A DNA stretch of 34,734 bases from Eubacteriales Family XIII. Incertae Sedis bacterium. Its GTDB lineage: Bacteria > Bacillota > Clostridia > Peptostreptococcales > Anaerovoracaceae. The stretch lies in contig JAISBV010000106.1 of the NCBI GenBank assembly GCA_031266025.1, positions 1 through 34,734 on the forward strand, written 5' to 3'. Both the position numbers and the translations under genes were made by a program. This document shows positions 1 to 8,026 of the stretch, piece by piece. Position 1 is the stretch's first letter. Every line of letters starts with the position of its first letter. Below the pieces are notes generated by a model. The model was not told the origin of the DNA. It did no database searches and saw only the letters and a program-made list of their open reading frames with translations.

Positions 1-192
1 GAGCCACCACGCGGCGTCCTCGTCCGATTGCCGCGCCATGGCCTCTATTTCCTGAAAATCAGCCACGATGTCGTAGCTCTTGGCGCCTTGCTCGACGCCG
101 ACGCGCGCGCCGAGCGCGAATATGCCCGCGATCAGCCCCGCCGCGATCACGATAAGCAGGACGACGTTGTCCTTTATAAAGCTTTTTGTCAT
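1..192 (-). CDS. DUF5693-like membrane protein, N-terminal fragment
   Basis: The first 64 codons of a gene that runs off the left edge. The start ATG at 192 has an AAGGA ribosome binding site about 9 nt upstream. Residues about 7 to 28 form one hydrophobic membrane segment (NVVLLIVIAAGLIAGIFAL), followed by an Arg/Glu-containing stretch (RVGVEQGAKSYDIVADFQEI). A single N-terminal anchor followed by an 'R..vE..ak..divaDf.Ei' pattern resembles the start of DUF5693 proteins of Clostridia, whose function is unknown to me. It follows the 222-656 gene after 29 bp and is probably cotranscribed with it. The family call rests on a short N-terminus and is tentative. Confidence 0.5.
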   Translation of the reverse strand, partial: MTKSFIKDNVVLLIVIAAGLIAGIFALGARVGVEQGAKSYDIVADFQEIEAMARQSDEDAAWWL

Positions 193-221
193 TAGCGAGT
201 TTCCTTCGTGAAATGCCGTAA

Positions 222-656
222 TCAGTTAATCGTATACGGGCCTCGGATCATGAGCCACACGTCGGTCGTCGCCGACAGACCCCGGCCGTCGTCCCTCGGC
301 ACGAGCAGCAGGTGATCCCGGCTCACGGCCGCGCCCGTCTGCAAATCCAACCCCTCGGTCAGATCGGAAATCCCGTTGCTTTCGCTGCCTATAGCCGAAG
401 CCTCTCCGCTTCTTAGAATTATCTCCGTTCCGGCGCCGCCGATAAGCCTCTTGCCGGCCGATACTTCCAAAGGTACGAATACACCGCCCGCTTCCGAAAG
501 CTGTTTATCCACATAGCTCTTCGTTACTACAGGATCGCTCTCGGAACCCGGCGCGCCGTCCGCCGCGCGCACCGCGACGGCTGCGGCGACCGCAACGGCG
601 CAGGTCAGTACGACCGCGCAGATTACCGCCGTTCGTCTGCTTATTCTGATCTCCAT
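222..656 (-). CDS. small secreted protein of unknown function
   Basis: A 144-residue protein that I do not recognise as a characterised family. It starts with a basic stretch (MEIRISRR) and a long hydrophobic segment at residues about 10 to 31, rich in Ala and Val, consistent with a signal peptide or anchor cleaved after an Ala-Ala. The mature part begins with a short linker and a 'VTKSYVDKQL' motif, followed by a small, mostly beta-looking domain (VSAGKRLIGGAGTEIILRSGEA). No catalytic motif is visible. Its ATG directly follows the TAA of the dehydratase gene (taaATG), and the binding site AAGGAGG lies in the last codons of that gene, so translation is probably coupled. It is likely exported. 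Confidence 0.75.
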   Translation of the reverse strand: MEIRISRRTAVICAVVLTCAVAVAAAVAVRAADGAPGSESDPVVTKSYVDKQLSEAGGVFVPLEVSAGKRLIGGAGTEIILRSGEASAIGSESNGISDLTEGLDLQTGAAVSRDHLLLVPRDDGRGLSATTDVWLMIRGPYTIN

Positions 657-1547
657 TTACGCCTCCTTGGAATACACGGTATCATTGATCGCAAGCGCCA
701 AAGCCTCGGCTATATCCGACGCCATAAGTCCGTATTCGCCTGTTCGCTCTGCGGCCTTATCACCGGCCAAACCGTGCAGATATACGCCCGCCAAGGCCGC
801 GTCGAGAGCGCCGAGCCCCTGCCCCGCAAGCGAAGTGACAACCCCTGTCAGAACATCGCCGCTGCCGCCCGTCGCCATCCCGGGGTTGCCCGTTTTGTTG
901 ACGTACAAAGCGCCTTCCGGCGAAGCTGTCAGTGTATTCGATCCCTTGAGCACGCTGACGGCGCCCGTCAGCTCCGTCAAGTTACGCACGCTCTCAGCCC
1001 GTTCCGTGAGTCTGCTCGGCGAACCGAGTCCGAGAAGTCTCGCGGCTTCTCCGGGATGCGGCGTGATAATAGCCGCGCCTCCGCCCGGTTTTTTAGCTCG
1101 CGTGCTCAGCATGCCCGTTAAAATTGAATCGCCCGCTATAACGTTCAGAGCGTCGGCGTCGAGCACGAGCGGCCCGTTATAACTTTTTATTACAAAGCGC
1201 ACGAGCCCGGCCGTATTTTCCGTATTGCCGAGACCGGGCCCCATAGCGACGGCGCTGAACGCGGACAGATCCAGCCCTGCAAGATCACGCCCGATGCAAG
1301 TCGCCTCCGGCACGCCTCCGTGAATCACAGGGAAAAAATCCTCCGGGATAGATACGCTTACCAAACCCGCGCCGCTTCTGAACGCGCCACGCGCGCAAAG
1401 TACGGCGGCGCCCGCCATTCCAAGCGAACCCGCCACAATCAATACCCTGCCGCATTGGCCTTTATGGGCGTCCGCGGCGCGCGGTCTCAGCAGCGCGCGA
1501 ATATATTCCGCAGTTACGGTTTGAGAACCTTCGTTATTTGCTGTCAT
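657..1547 (-). CDS. nnrD: ADP-dependent (S)-NAD(P)H-hydrate dehydratase
   Basis: A 296-residue protein matching the C-terminal (YjeF_C, ribokinase-like) domain of the NAD(P)HX repair enzyme. It would dehydrate damaged NADHX or NADPHX back to NAD(P)H at the expense of ADP or ATP in the cytoplasm. Visible features are the Gly-rich opening (GRVLIVAGSLGMAGAA), the GPGLG segment, LDADALN, TPHPGEAARL and the diagnostic 'GNPGMATGGSGDVLTG' near residue 225, which carries the catalytic Asp. Many bacteria have a fusion with an N-terminal epimerase (NnrE); here only the dehydratase domain is present, so an epimerase must be encoded elsewhere or be absent. It lies 132 bp downstream of mgtE on the same strand and directly upstream of the small secreted protein. 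Confidence 0.93.
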   Translation of the reverse strand: MTANNEGSQTVTAEYIRALLRPRAADAHKGQCGRVLIVAGSLGMAGAAVLCARGAFRSGAGLVSVSIPEDFFPVIHGGVPEATCIGRDLAGLDLSAFSAVAMGPGLGNTENTAGLVRFVIKSYNGPLVLDADALNVIAGDSILTGMLSTRAKKPGGGAAIITPHPGEAARLLGLGSPSRLTERAESVRNLTELTGAVSVLKGSNTLTASPEGALYVNKTGNPGMATGGSGDVLTGVVTSLAGQGLGALDAALAGVYLHGLAGDKAAERTGEYGLMASDIAEALALAINDTVYSKEA

Positions 1548-1679
1548 TGCTTGTTATCCGACATTAATTGATATCATTGTCTTCCATCACAGTTTACTAT
1601 TAGTAACTGCTATTACCGTTTGACATTTCTGTCGCGCGTTAAGTTCCTCCGTACTTTGAAATTGACAAAAACACAGCTT

Positions 1680-3056
1680 TCACAGGCGCAAAACAAACGA
1701 CGCCAGCGTGAAATACGTCAGACAGGACAAAATGTCCGTAAGCGACGATATCATCGGAGCGGCCATGAGCGCCGGATCGATGCCCACGCGTTTGGCAAGC
1801 ATAGGCAGCATGCCTCCTATACATTTCGCCATCGTTACGATCACCGCCATCGAAACGCAGACCGTAGCAGCAACCAAAACGTTTTCTCTGTCAAGCAGTA
1901 TGATCTTGACCATATTCAGCACGCTCAGAGCAAGCCCAACTATAAGACTGACTCGCAGTTCCTTCCAGAGCACCTTGTGCGCGTCGCGCATTTCTATGTC
2001 GCCCACGGCCATACCGCGTATGATCAAGGTGGCCGACTGCGAACCCGAATTGCCGCCCGTACCCATCAGCATCGGCAAGTAAACCGCGAGACTGATAACA
2101 TTGGAAAGCAGTCTCTCAAAGCTGCGTATAATGCCGCCTGTAAGCATAGCCGATATCATGAGCAGCATGAGCCAAGGCAACCGGTTCCGGACATGCTTAA
2201 AAACTCCGATATCCAAGTATTCGGCGTCGCTTGAGTCCAGAACGCCGGCCATCCTCTCAAAGTCCTCGCTATACTCTTCCTCTATGACCCCGAATATGTC
2301 GTCAACTGTTATGATGCCGACGATTCGCATTTCGTTGTCAACAACGGGGATAGCCAAATATCCGTATTTTTTGAACATCTCCGAAACGTCTTCCTGATCG
2401 TCATAGACGTTCACATAGACTACGTCCTCGTTGATGATGCCGGATATAGGCGTCTCGGGTTCGGAAATCACGAGGGTTCTGAGCGAAACGATACCTATCA
2501 GCTTCCTGCCCCTATCCTTCACATAACAGGTGTAGACCGTCTCGCTGTCCATGCCGACCCTCTTTATATGGGCCATCGCGTCCCCGACCGACCAGTCCTT
2601 TTGCAGACTGATATAGTCCGGTGTCATAAGACTGCCGGCGCTGTCGTCCGGATAATTCAAAAACGTGTTGATTTGCTTGCGTTCTTCCTTCGTGGACTTC
2701 TCGAGTATCTTGTCGACGATGTTCGCCGGCAGTTCTTCGAGCACGTCGATCATATCGTCGAAATCAAGCTCGTCGATGATATATTTGACTTCCTTGTCCG
2801 TAATGACGTTGACGACGGCCAATTGGTCGTCGGAAGGCAGATAGGAAAACACTTCTACCGAAACATCTTTGGGGAGCATGCGGAACAGTATGACCGCGTA
2901 TTCTATGCCGAGTCTTTCAATAACCTCTTCCAACGCCTCCGCCATGTCGACTTCCAACAATCCCAATATCTTGTCGCGGGCTCGCATGTACTTCTTGGCG
3001 TCAAGCAGCGCAATAATCTCCTGCGCGATACCTTCAAAATTCCTTTCGCTGTCCAT
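1680..3056 (-). CDS. mgtE: MgtE-type magnesium transporter
   Basis: A 458-residue Mg2+ channel/transporter of the cytoplasmic membrane with the full family architecture. There is an N-terminal helical MgtE_N superhelix (about residues 30 to 130, with repeated 'L.elp.di...il' motifs), two CBS domains (about 137 to 255, including MTPDYISLQKDWSV and VVDNEMRIVGIITVDDIFGV) and a C-terminal five-helix membrane domain (about 290 to 455). The pore signature 'PMLMGTGGNSGSQSATL' is intact. In the family, Mg2+ binding between the N and CBS domains closes the pore. The ATG at 3056 has an AAAGGA site about 9 nt upstream. It is preceded by a leader of about 225 nt with its own promoter; no M-box riboswitch consensus could be recognised in it, but it holds a small ORF. 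Confidence 0.96.
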   Translation of the reverse strand: MDSERNFEGIAQEIIALLDAKKYMRARDKILGLLEVDMAEALEEVIERLGIEYAVILFRMLPKDVSVEVFSYLPSDDQLAVVNVITDKEVKYIIDELDFDDMIDVLEELPANIVDKILEKSTKEERKQINTFLNYPDDSAGSLMTPDYISLQKDWSVGDAMAHIKRVGMDSETVYTCYVKDRGRKLIGIVSLRTLVISEPETPISGIINEDVVYVNVYDDQEDVSEMFKKYGYLAIPVVDNEMRIVGIITVDDIFGVIEEEYSEDFERMAGVLDSSDAEYLDIGVFKHVRNRLPWLMLLMISAMLTGGIIRSFERLLSNVISLAVYLPMLMGTGGNSGSQSATLIIRGMAVGDIEMRDAHKVLWKELRVSLIVGLALSVLNMVKIILLDRENVLVAATVCVSMAVIVTMAKCIGGMLPMLAKRVGIDPALMAAPMISSLTDILSCLTYFTLASFVLRL

Positions 3057-3129
3057 CGGGCCGTTTCCTTTCCGAATAATCCGCTTTAAGCGGTTTTCGC
3101 CGGTCGGACGCCCGATGCGCGCGCAAGTT

Positions 3130-3249
3130 TCAGCGCAAAACCCGCGTAAGCGTCAAAAACCGCCCCGCGCGCGAACACCCGAATAATCCGTTACCGGTCG
3201 CAGATCGTATAAAGTGATCGTCGCCGCTACTTCGCTCAGGTATATCCAA
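3130..3249 (-). CDS. possible 39-residue leader peptide ahead of mgtE
   Basis: A short reading frame in the mgtE leader starts at TTG 3249 and stops at TGA 3130. The sequence before it, GAAGGAGGTGAAC, contains AAGGAGGTGA, a 10-nt match to the complement of the usual 16S rRNA 3' end, with about 9 nt between GGAGG and the TTG. The peptide begins M-D-I-P-E and has a second acidic pair (GDD); its C-terminal half is Arg-rich. It ends 73 nt before the mgtE start codon. The start codon is non-standard and coding use cannot be proven from sequence, but a binding site this strong without a gene would be odd. Confidence 0.4.
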   Translation of the reverse strand: MDIPERSSGDDHFIRSATGNGLFGCSRAGRFLTLTRVLR

Positions 3250-3287
3250 CGATGTTCACCTCCTTCGCACACAATTCGTACGGTTAA

Positions 3288-3317
3288 ATTATACCCTATG
3301 CGGGGCGTTAAATGCAA
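3288..3317 (-). promoter_or_regulatory. sigma-A type promoter for mgtE
   Basis: On the minus strand, a -35 element TTGCAT (3312-3317) is separated by 18 bp from a perfect -10 TATAAT (3288-3293). Transcription would begin near 3281, just downstream of the argD stop codon, giving a leader of about 225 nt before the mgtE ATG at 3056. This separates mgtE from the arg genes although they lie on the same strand. Confidence 0.65.
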
Positions 3318-3344
3318 GGACGGTTTTGTGTTTGCCGCTATCGC

Positions 3345-4514
3345 CTATCGCAAGGTATCCCGCAGTATCGAAAGGCCCTCTTCAAGTTCTTCTTCGCTTA
3401 TGTTCAGCGGCGGCAGCAGACGAAGTTTTTCCTTGGCTGTCAATATGAGCAAACCTTTTTCCGCGCATTCGGCCACGACGTCTTTCGCGTTCCGGCCTTC
3501 TATGGCGATACCTATCATAAGACCGAGCCCGCTGACGGCTTTAACGGCCGGTATTTTCAGGAGCTCTTCCGTGATATACGCGGCCTTGCGGCGAACGTCT
3601 TTCAGAAAGCTCTCATCCATGCGATCCAATATCACCTCTCCGCCGGCGCAGACCACGGGATTGCCTCCGAATGTCGAACCGTGCTCACCGGGGCCGAGTA
3701 TGGCGTCGCACTTTTTGCCGAAGAGTATGGCGCCTATAGGAAGTCCCCCGCCCAAAGCCTTGGCCGTCGTCACTATATCCGGCGTCACATCGAAATATTC
3801 ATATGCATAAAATTTTCCTGTTCTTCCGACTCCTGTCTGCACTTCGTCAACGACAAGCAGTATGTCGCGTTCGACGCAGAGCGACGCGACTTCCCGCACA
3901 AAGCCCGCGTCAAGCGCGATAACGCCGCCTTCACCCTGCACAAGCTCGATCATAACGGCGCAGGTGCTCTCGTTGACGGCATCGCGCAGCTTTTGCGCGT
4001 CGTTGGCGGGCGTGTAGACAAATCCGTCAAGGAAGGGCGAAAAGAATTTGTGGAAGCTCTCTTGGCCGGTGGCCGATACCGTCGCCATCGTTCGCCCATG
4101 GAAAGAATTTTCGAGCGTGACGATCTCGGGACGCACGGCGCCGTGTTTTTCGAGACCGTATTTACGTGCGGCTTTGATCGCGCCCTCGTTGGCTTCGGCG
4201 CCGGAATTGCAGAAAAACACCTTGCTGAGCCCCGTGCGCGCGGTCAGGCGTTCCGCTAATCGCGCGCACGGTTCGGTATAGTAAAGATTGGATGTATGCT
4301 GCAGCGCGGCGGCCTGCCGGCTGACGGCCTCGACCCAGCCGGGGTCGCAGTACCCGAGCGCGTTAACGCCGATGCCCGACGTGAAATCTATGTAGCGCTT
4401 GCCGTCGTCCGACCGGCAAACAGCGCCGCGTCCCCATACGATACTGACGTCGCTGCGCGCGTAAGTTCCCAAAATCGTCTTCCGATCCAAACTTTTCAGT
4501 TCGTCGTGGTTCAT
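3345..4514 (-). CDS. argD: acetylornithine aminotransferase
   Basis: A 389-residue class III PLP-dependent aminotransferase. It would convert N-acetylglutamate 5-semialdehyde and glutamate to N-acetylornithine in arginine biosynthesis. Visible signatures are YIDFTSGIGVNALG near the N-terminus, the FFCNSGAEANEGAIK cofactor-binding segment, SFHGRTMATVSATGQ, LLVVDEVQTGVGRTG with the PLP-binding Asp, and the Schiff-base lysine K252 in TAKALGGGLPIGA. Length is normal. The ATG has a GGAGGT site about 5 nt upstream. It lies 57 bp downstream of argB, so both belong to one transcript. The neighbouring argB favours ArgD over other class III aminotransferases; a side activity in lysine biosynthesis is possible. 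Confidence 0.94.
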   Translation of the reverse strand: MNHDELKSLDRKTILGTYARSDVSIVWGRGAVCRSDDGKRYIDFTSGIGVNALGYCDPGWVEAVSRQAAALQHTSNLYYTEPCARLAERLTARTGLSKVFFCNSGAEANEGAIKAARKYGLEKHGAVRPEIVTLENSFHGRTMATVSATGQESFHKFFSPFLDGFVYTPANDAQKLRDAVNESTCAVMIELVQGEGGVIALDAGFVREVASLCVERDILLVVDEVQTGVGRTGKFYAYEYFDVTPDIVTTAKALGGGLPIGAILFGKKCDAILGPGEHGSTFGGNPVVCAGGEVILDRMDESFLKDVRRKAAYITEELLKIPAVKAVSGLGLMIGIAIEGRNAKDVVAECAEKGLLILTAKEKLRLLPPLNISEEELEEGLSILRDTLR

Positions 4515-4571
4515 ATTTACCTCCGTTACGCCGAAAACGGCGCTTTATGGCGTCTTTCGCCTATTCATAAT

Positions 4572-5444
4572 TTAACATTTCACGAATTTCGTACCTTCGC
4601 CGTCACGCGACAGCGCGCGCAATACGGCGTGCGATACGCGCCCGTCAATAACGACCGCCTCCTTCAGCCCGCCTTCAACGGCCGCCGCGCAGCATTCGAC
4701 CTTGGGTATCATGCCGCCGCTTACGGCGCCGCAATCTATAAGCCGCCTTGCTTCGCCGGCGCGTATTGTTTTGATCGTCGAGCCGTCAGTATCAAGAACG
4801 CCTTTAACGTCGGTCATGGATATGAGCTTTTCGGCCCGCAGCGCGACGGCGACGGCGGCGGCGGCGGTATCGGCGTTGATGTTGAAAAGCGAGCCCGTAT
4901 CATCCGCGCCTATCGTTGCGAGCACGGGGATGAAACCGCCCGACAGAAGCATTTCAAGTAAGGCTGTATCCGTTTGTCTTATATCGCCCACAAAGCCGAG
5001 ATCCGGTTGCCCGCGCCGCTTGCCGACGCGCAAGACGGCGCCGTCGGCGCCGCACAGCCCTACGGCTCTGCCGCCTGCGGCGCAGATCAATCCCACTAAC
5101 TCCTTGTTGACCTTGCCGGCCAATGTCATACAGACGATATCCAATGTTTCCGCGTCCGTATAGCGGAGACCGTCAATGAACACGGCTTTCTTGCCCATTT
5201 TGTTGAGCATCGAGTCGATCTCCGGGCCGCCTCCGTGCACGAGCGTAATCTTGATTCCAAGCTGCGAAAGCATGGCGACGTCGCGCATCGCGGCGCGTTT
5301 GTACGCATCGTTCGACATGGCCGCGCCGCCGTACTTCACCACTATATTCTTGCCGGCGCAGATCGCCGCTTCGGCGCGCAAGACGTCAACATCCGTATCT
5401 TCCGTCGAAATCCGGCCGTCGTTATTGTTAAAAATTGTGTTCAT
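4572..5444 (-). CDS. argB: acetylglutamate kinase
   Basis: A 290-residue amino-acid kinase that phosphorylates N-acetyl-L-glutamate, the second step of arginine biosynthesis. Signatures are the N-terminal VVKYGGAAMSND phosphate-binding loop, TLVHGGGPEIDSML, the FIDGLRYTD segment, NINADTAAAAVAVAL, MTDVKGVL and the closing 'GGMIPKV' followed by a short C-terminal part. An N-terminal extension of about 35 residues could contribute to the arginine-inhibition helix found in some family members, but this cannot be decided here. Its ATG overlaps the TGA of the upstream PHP gene (ATGA, 5441-5444), with an AAAGGCGG site inside that gene, so the two are translationally coupled. argC and argJ are not in this window. 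Confidence 0.96.
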   Translation of the reverse strand: MNTIFNNNDGRISTEDTDVDVLRAEAAICAGKNIVVKYGGAAMSNDAYKRAAMRDVAMLSQLGIKITLVHGGGPEIDSMLNKMGKKAVFIDGLRYTDAETLDIVCMTLAGKVNKELVGLICAAGGRAVGLCGADGAVLRVGKRRGQPDLGFVGDIRQTDTALLEMLLSGGFIPVLATIGADDTGSLFNINADTAAAAVAVALRAEKLISMTDVKGVLDTDGSTIKTIRAGEARRLIDCGAVSGGMIPKVECCAAAVEGGLKEAVVIDGRVSHAVLRALSRDGEGTKFVKC

Positions 5445-6358
5445 ACTTGCCGCCTTTGCAGTTTATGCAGCTTTTTTTCTATATTGGCGTCCTTAAAACC
5501 GAGCGAGCCGTTCACGCCGCGGCCTATCTCAACGTCGCGTTTGACGCATTCCCCATGAAAATCCGAACCGCCCGTGACGACAAGTCTGTGCTTTCGCGCG
5601 AGAGAAAGATACAGCTTGATCTGGTTCGGCCTGTGGGAGCTGTAGTAGCATTCCAAGCCTTGCAGACCGTCGTTTACAAGCTCTGCAAGCAAGGCGTCGA
5701 GCTCGCGCGCAGGCAGTCTGGTCACCACGGGATGCGCCAAAACAGCCACTCCGCCGGCCGCCTTAATGATCTCTATTCCCTCCGCCGGCGTCGGTTTGGG
5801 CCGCTCGATCATGTAGAATTCAGGGCTTGCCAAATATTTCACAAACGCGTCCCTGAAGTCCTTGGCATATCCGGCGTCCACCAAGGCGCGGGCGAAATGA
5901 GGCCGGCCCACTATATTGCCCGTAGCGTAACCCCGCACTTTATCGCGCGATACCGAAACGCCCTTCTCGGACAGGTAATCATGAATGCGATCCTCTCTGA
6001 GTTTCCTGAGCCGCGCGAATTCCGCGTTCATGCGAATCAATTCCGCGCTCTTGCAGTCTATGCAATAACCGAGGATATGCAGCTCATTATTCCCTCTTAC
6101 ACTGATTTCAATGCCGGGGATAAAGCCTATGCCCGCTTCGCGCGCCGCCTCGGCGCCCTCGGCGATGCCGTCCGTCGTATCGTGATCGGTGATCGCCATA
6201 AGCGAAACGCCCCGCTTCGCGGCGAGCCCCACAAGCTCTCGCGGCGAATACTGACCGTCCGATTTGTTTGTATGAAGGTGCAAATCTATGAGCCCCATGC
6301 GCGCATCGCCTTTCTTGATCCGCATATCCGTCGACGGTTTGCTGCGCGAACCTTTCAC
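5441..6358 (-). CDS. PHP-domain phosphoesterase (TrpH/RNase AM-like)
   Basis: A metal-dependent phosphoesterase of the PHP family. All expected metal-binding motifs are visible in order: DLHLHTNKSDG, ITDHDT, GIEIS, LAHPVVT and GSDFHGE. The insert between the second and last motifs is typical of TrpH/YciV-like proteins, which act on 3',5'-phosphoadenosine phosphates or on RNA 5' ends; which of these applies cannot be read from sequence. The long frame starts at GTG 6358 and gives 305 residues. The first 20 residues are basic and unlike the family, so an ATG at 6298 (MGLIDLHLHT), giving 285 residues, is a serious alternative. It is the first gene of an apparent operon with argB and argD. Confidence 0.85.
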   Translation of the reverse strand: MKGSRSKPSTDMRIKKGDARMGLIDLHLHTNKSDGQYSPRELVGLAAKRGVSLMAITDHDTTDGIAEGAEAAREAGIGFIPGIEISVRGNNELHILGYCIDCKSAELIRMNAEFARLRKLREDRIHDYLSEKGVSVSRDKVRGYATGNIVGRPHFARALVDAGYAKDFRDAFVKYLASPEFYMIERPKPTPAEGIEIIKAAGGVAVLAHPVVTRLPARELDALLAELVNDGLQGLECYYSSHRPNQIKLYLSLARKHRLVVTGGSDFHGECVKRDVEIGRGVNGSLGFKDANIEKKLHKLQRRQV

Positions 6359-6401
6359 GGGAACCTCGCTTCACACGCCGCCTTGATGCAAATCATGACC
6401 C

Positions 6402-6430
6402 ATTATAACGCGTGTACTTGCGAAAAACAA
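6402..6430 (-). promoter_or_regulatory. promoter for the PHP-argB-argD operon
   Basis: The minus strand carries TTGTTT (6425-6430), a 17-bp spacer and a perfect TATAAT (6402-6407). This lies about 45 bp upstream of the GTG start at 6358. The -35 is weak (three of six bases). No clear ARG-box palindrome was recognised near it. Confidence 0.5.
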
Positions 6431-6471
6431 GGGGCGCTCTCGTTTTGATACTACCATTTCGGAAGTTGATT

Positions 6472-6480
6472 TGCTATAAT
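6472..6480 (+). promoter_or_regulatory. extended -10 promoter for rmuC
   Basis: TGCTATAAT is an extended -10 element (TGn followed by a perfect TATAAT) with no convincing -35 at the usual distance. It lies about 80 bp upstream of the rmuC GTG and diverges from the promoter of the PHP-arg operon. Confidence 0.5.
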
Positions 6481-6559
6481 GTATGATATGAACGAAAGAT
6501 ACCGTACGGCAATGTGACGTGTAATTGAGGTAAAGACCCGACCGGAAGGAGTATAAAAC

Positions 6560-7942
6560 GTGGATTGGCAAATGGCTGTCAGCATTGCGATATTAGTCTT
6601 AATCGCGGTTGTGATTGTGCTGCAAATCATAGGCAGGGGCAAGTCGAACCGTAAAGAAATTAACGAACTCTTGGGCGCCGGCGCGGAGGAAATGCGCGAA
6701 ACCGTGGCAAAGCAAATATCGGACGGCGCGACCGAACAGTTTCGACGATTCGGTGTTATACAAGAAAGCGTCCGGCAAACCCTGCAAGAGAGCAGAACGG
6801 AAACAAACGAACAGCTTGATAAGTTTTCCGCCCGGCTTGACGCCCGTCTCTCGACCATACAGGAGCAGACGCAAAGCACACTCCGGTCGAGCCGCGATGA
6901 AATAAACAAGCAACTCCGGGAGTTCGGGGAACGGGTCGACGACCGTCTGTCCTCGATTCAGCGCGGCAATACGGAGAACCTTGAAAAGGTCAACGCAACA
7001 CTCGAAGTCAAGATGAAATCGCTCCAAGAAAGCAATGAAAAGCGGCTCGAACAGATGCAGGCCGTTGTGGACGAGAAGCTTCAAAAGACACTCGAAACAC
7101 GGTTGGCGCAGTCCTTTGAGCTGGTCAGCAAGCAACTTGACAGCGTACAGCAGGGTTTGGGCGAGATGAAGAACCTCGCCGCCGACGCCAAGAGCCTGAA
7201 AAACGCTCTCACCAATGTCAAAGAGCGCGGCACATACGGTGAAGTCCGGCTTGAAAGACTGCTCTCCGACATTCTCACGCCGACTCAGTACGATATAAAT
7301 GTGGAAATCAGCAACAACAAGCGTGTTGATTTTGTAATCAAGCTGCCGGGCAACGGCGACGTTCCCCTCCTTTTGCCGATAGATTCCAAGTTCCCTATCG
7401 AAGATTACAACCGATTGTTGGATGCGGAAGACAAAGCGGCGATCGACGAGGCGCGCAAATCGTTGGCGGCAAAAATACGAGTATTTGCCAAAGATATCTG
7501 TGAAAAATATATCGTGCCTCCTAAAACCACTGACTTTGCCTTGATGTTCCTGCCAACCGAAGGTTTGTACGCCGAAGTAGTGCAGAACGCCGCGCTTTTT
7601 GAGGAGATACGCGACAAGTATAAGGTCACGGCGATAGGCGCCACGACCCTTTCGGCATTTCTGAGTTCCCTCCAGATGGGTTTCAAAACGCTTGCCATAG
7701 AACAGCGGTCGCAGGAAGTATGGGATACGCTGCGAGCGGTAAAATCAGAATTTGTAAAATTTGGGAAGTCGCTTGAGACCGCCCAAAAGCAACTTCAAAC
7801 GGCGGATAAAACGCTGGAGGAAATAGTCGGCAGACGAACGAGGGCTATCAACAAAACCCTTCGCAGCGTTGAAGAATTGAGCGAAGCAGAAACCCCGCGC
7901 GTGATCGAAGAACCGGGGAGCGCCGACGACGATGAAGACTAA
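6560..7942 (+). CDS. rmuC: DNA recombination protein RmuC
   Basis: A 460-residue RmuC-family protein. The family is thought to limit DNA inversion and rearrangement between short repeats and has a predicted restriction-endonuclease-like fold. Residues about 4 to 22 form an N-terminal membrane anchor (MAVSIAILVLIAVVIVL). A long coiled coil rich in Glu, Gln and Arg fills about residues 30 to 220. The RmuC domain follows (about 225 to 420), with GERGTYGEVRLERLL-type and NNKRVDFVIKLPG segments, the PIDSKFPIEDYNRLL motif, FALMFLPTEGLYAEVV and the LSAFLSSLQMGF helix. The start is GTG, supported by GGAAGGAG 8 nt upstream. It appears to be monocistronic, since gdpP has its own promoter. Confidence 0.93.
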   Translation: MDWQMAVSIAILVLIAVVIVLQIIGRGKSNRKEINELLGAGAEEMRETVAKQISDGATEQFRRFGVIQESVRQTLQESRTETNEQLDKFSARLDARLSTIQEQTQSTLRSSRDEINKQLREFGERVDDRLSSIQRGNTENLEKVNATLEVKMKSLQESNEKRLEQMQAVVDEKLQKTLETRLAQSFELVSKQLDSVQQGLGEMKNLAADAKSLKNALTNVKERGTYGEVRLERLLSDILTPTQYDINVEISNNKRVDFVIKLPGNGDVPLLLPIDSKFPIEDYNRLLDAEDKAAIDEARKSLAAKIRVFAKDICEKYIVPPKTTDFALMFLPTEGLYAEVVQNAALFEEIRDKYKVTAIGATTLSAFLSSLQMGFKTLAIEQRSQEVWDTLRAVKSEFVKFGKSLETAQKQLQTADKTLEEIVGRRTRAINKTLRSVEELSEAETPRVIEEPGSADDDED

Positions 7943-7990
7943 ACCGCAAAACCGATAAATTTATGAATCCCCCTGTGACGTCAAAATGCT

Positions 7991-8019
7991 TTGCCGCATC
8001 TTTCATTTCATGATATAAT
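7991..8019 (+). promoter_or_regulatory. gdpP promoter predicting a leaderless transcript
   Basis: TTGCCG (7991-7996), a 17-bp spacer and an extended -10 TGATATAAT (TATAAT at 8014-8019). The transcription start expected 7 to 8 nt after the -10 falls at about 8026-8027, which is the A of the gdpP ATG. No Shine-Dalgarno sequence is visible before that ATG. Confidence 0.6.
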
Positions 8020-8026
8020 ACCCGGT

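Noticed and set aside
3076-3100. Small hairpin CCGCTTTAAGCGG as a terminator in the mgtE leader
   Set aside because: The stem is only about five base pairs and is not followed by a T run on either strand.
3057-3290. M-box (ykoK) riboswitch before mgtE
   Set aside because: The leader was read for the conserved M-box segments and none was recognised. A covariance search could still change this.
5435-6448. 337-codon plus-strand frame opposite the PHP gene
   Set aside because: The PHP frame has all metal-site motifs and couples to argB; the opposite frame shows no domain.
6371-6571. 66-codon minus-strand frame across the divergent rmuC/PHP promoter region
   Set aside because: It covers both promoters and has no binding site or family likeness.
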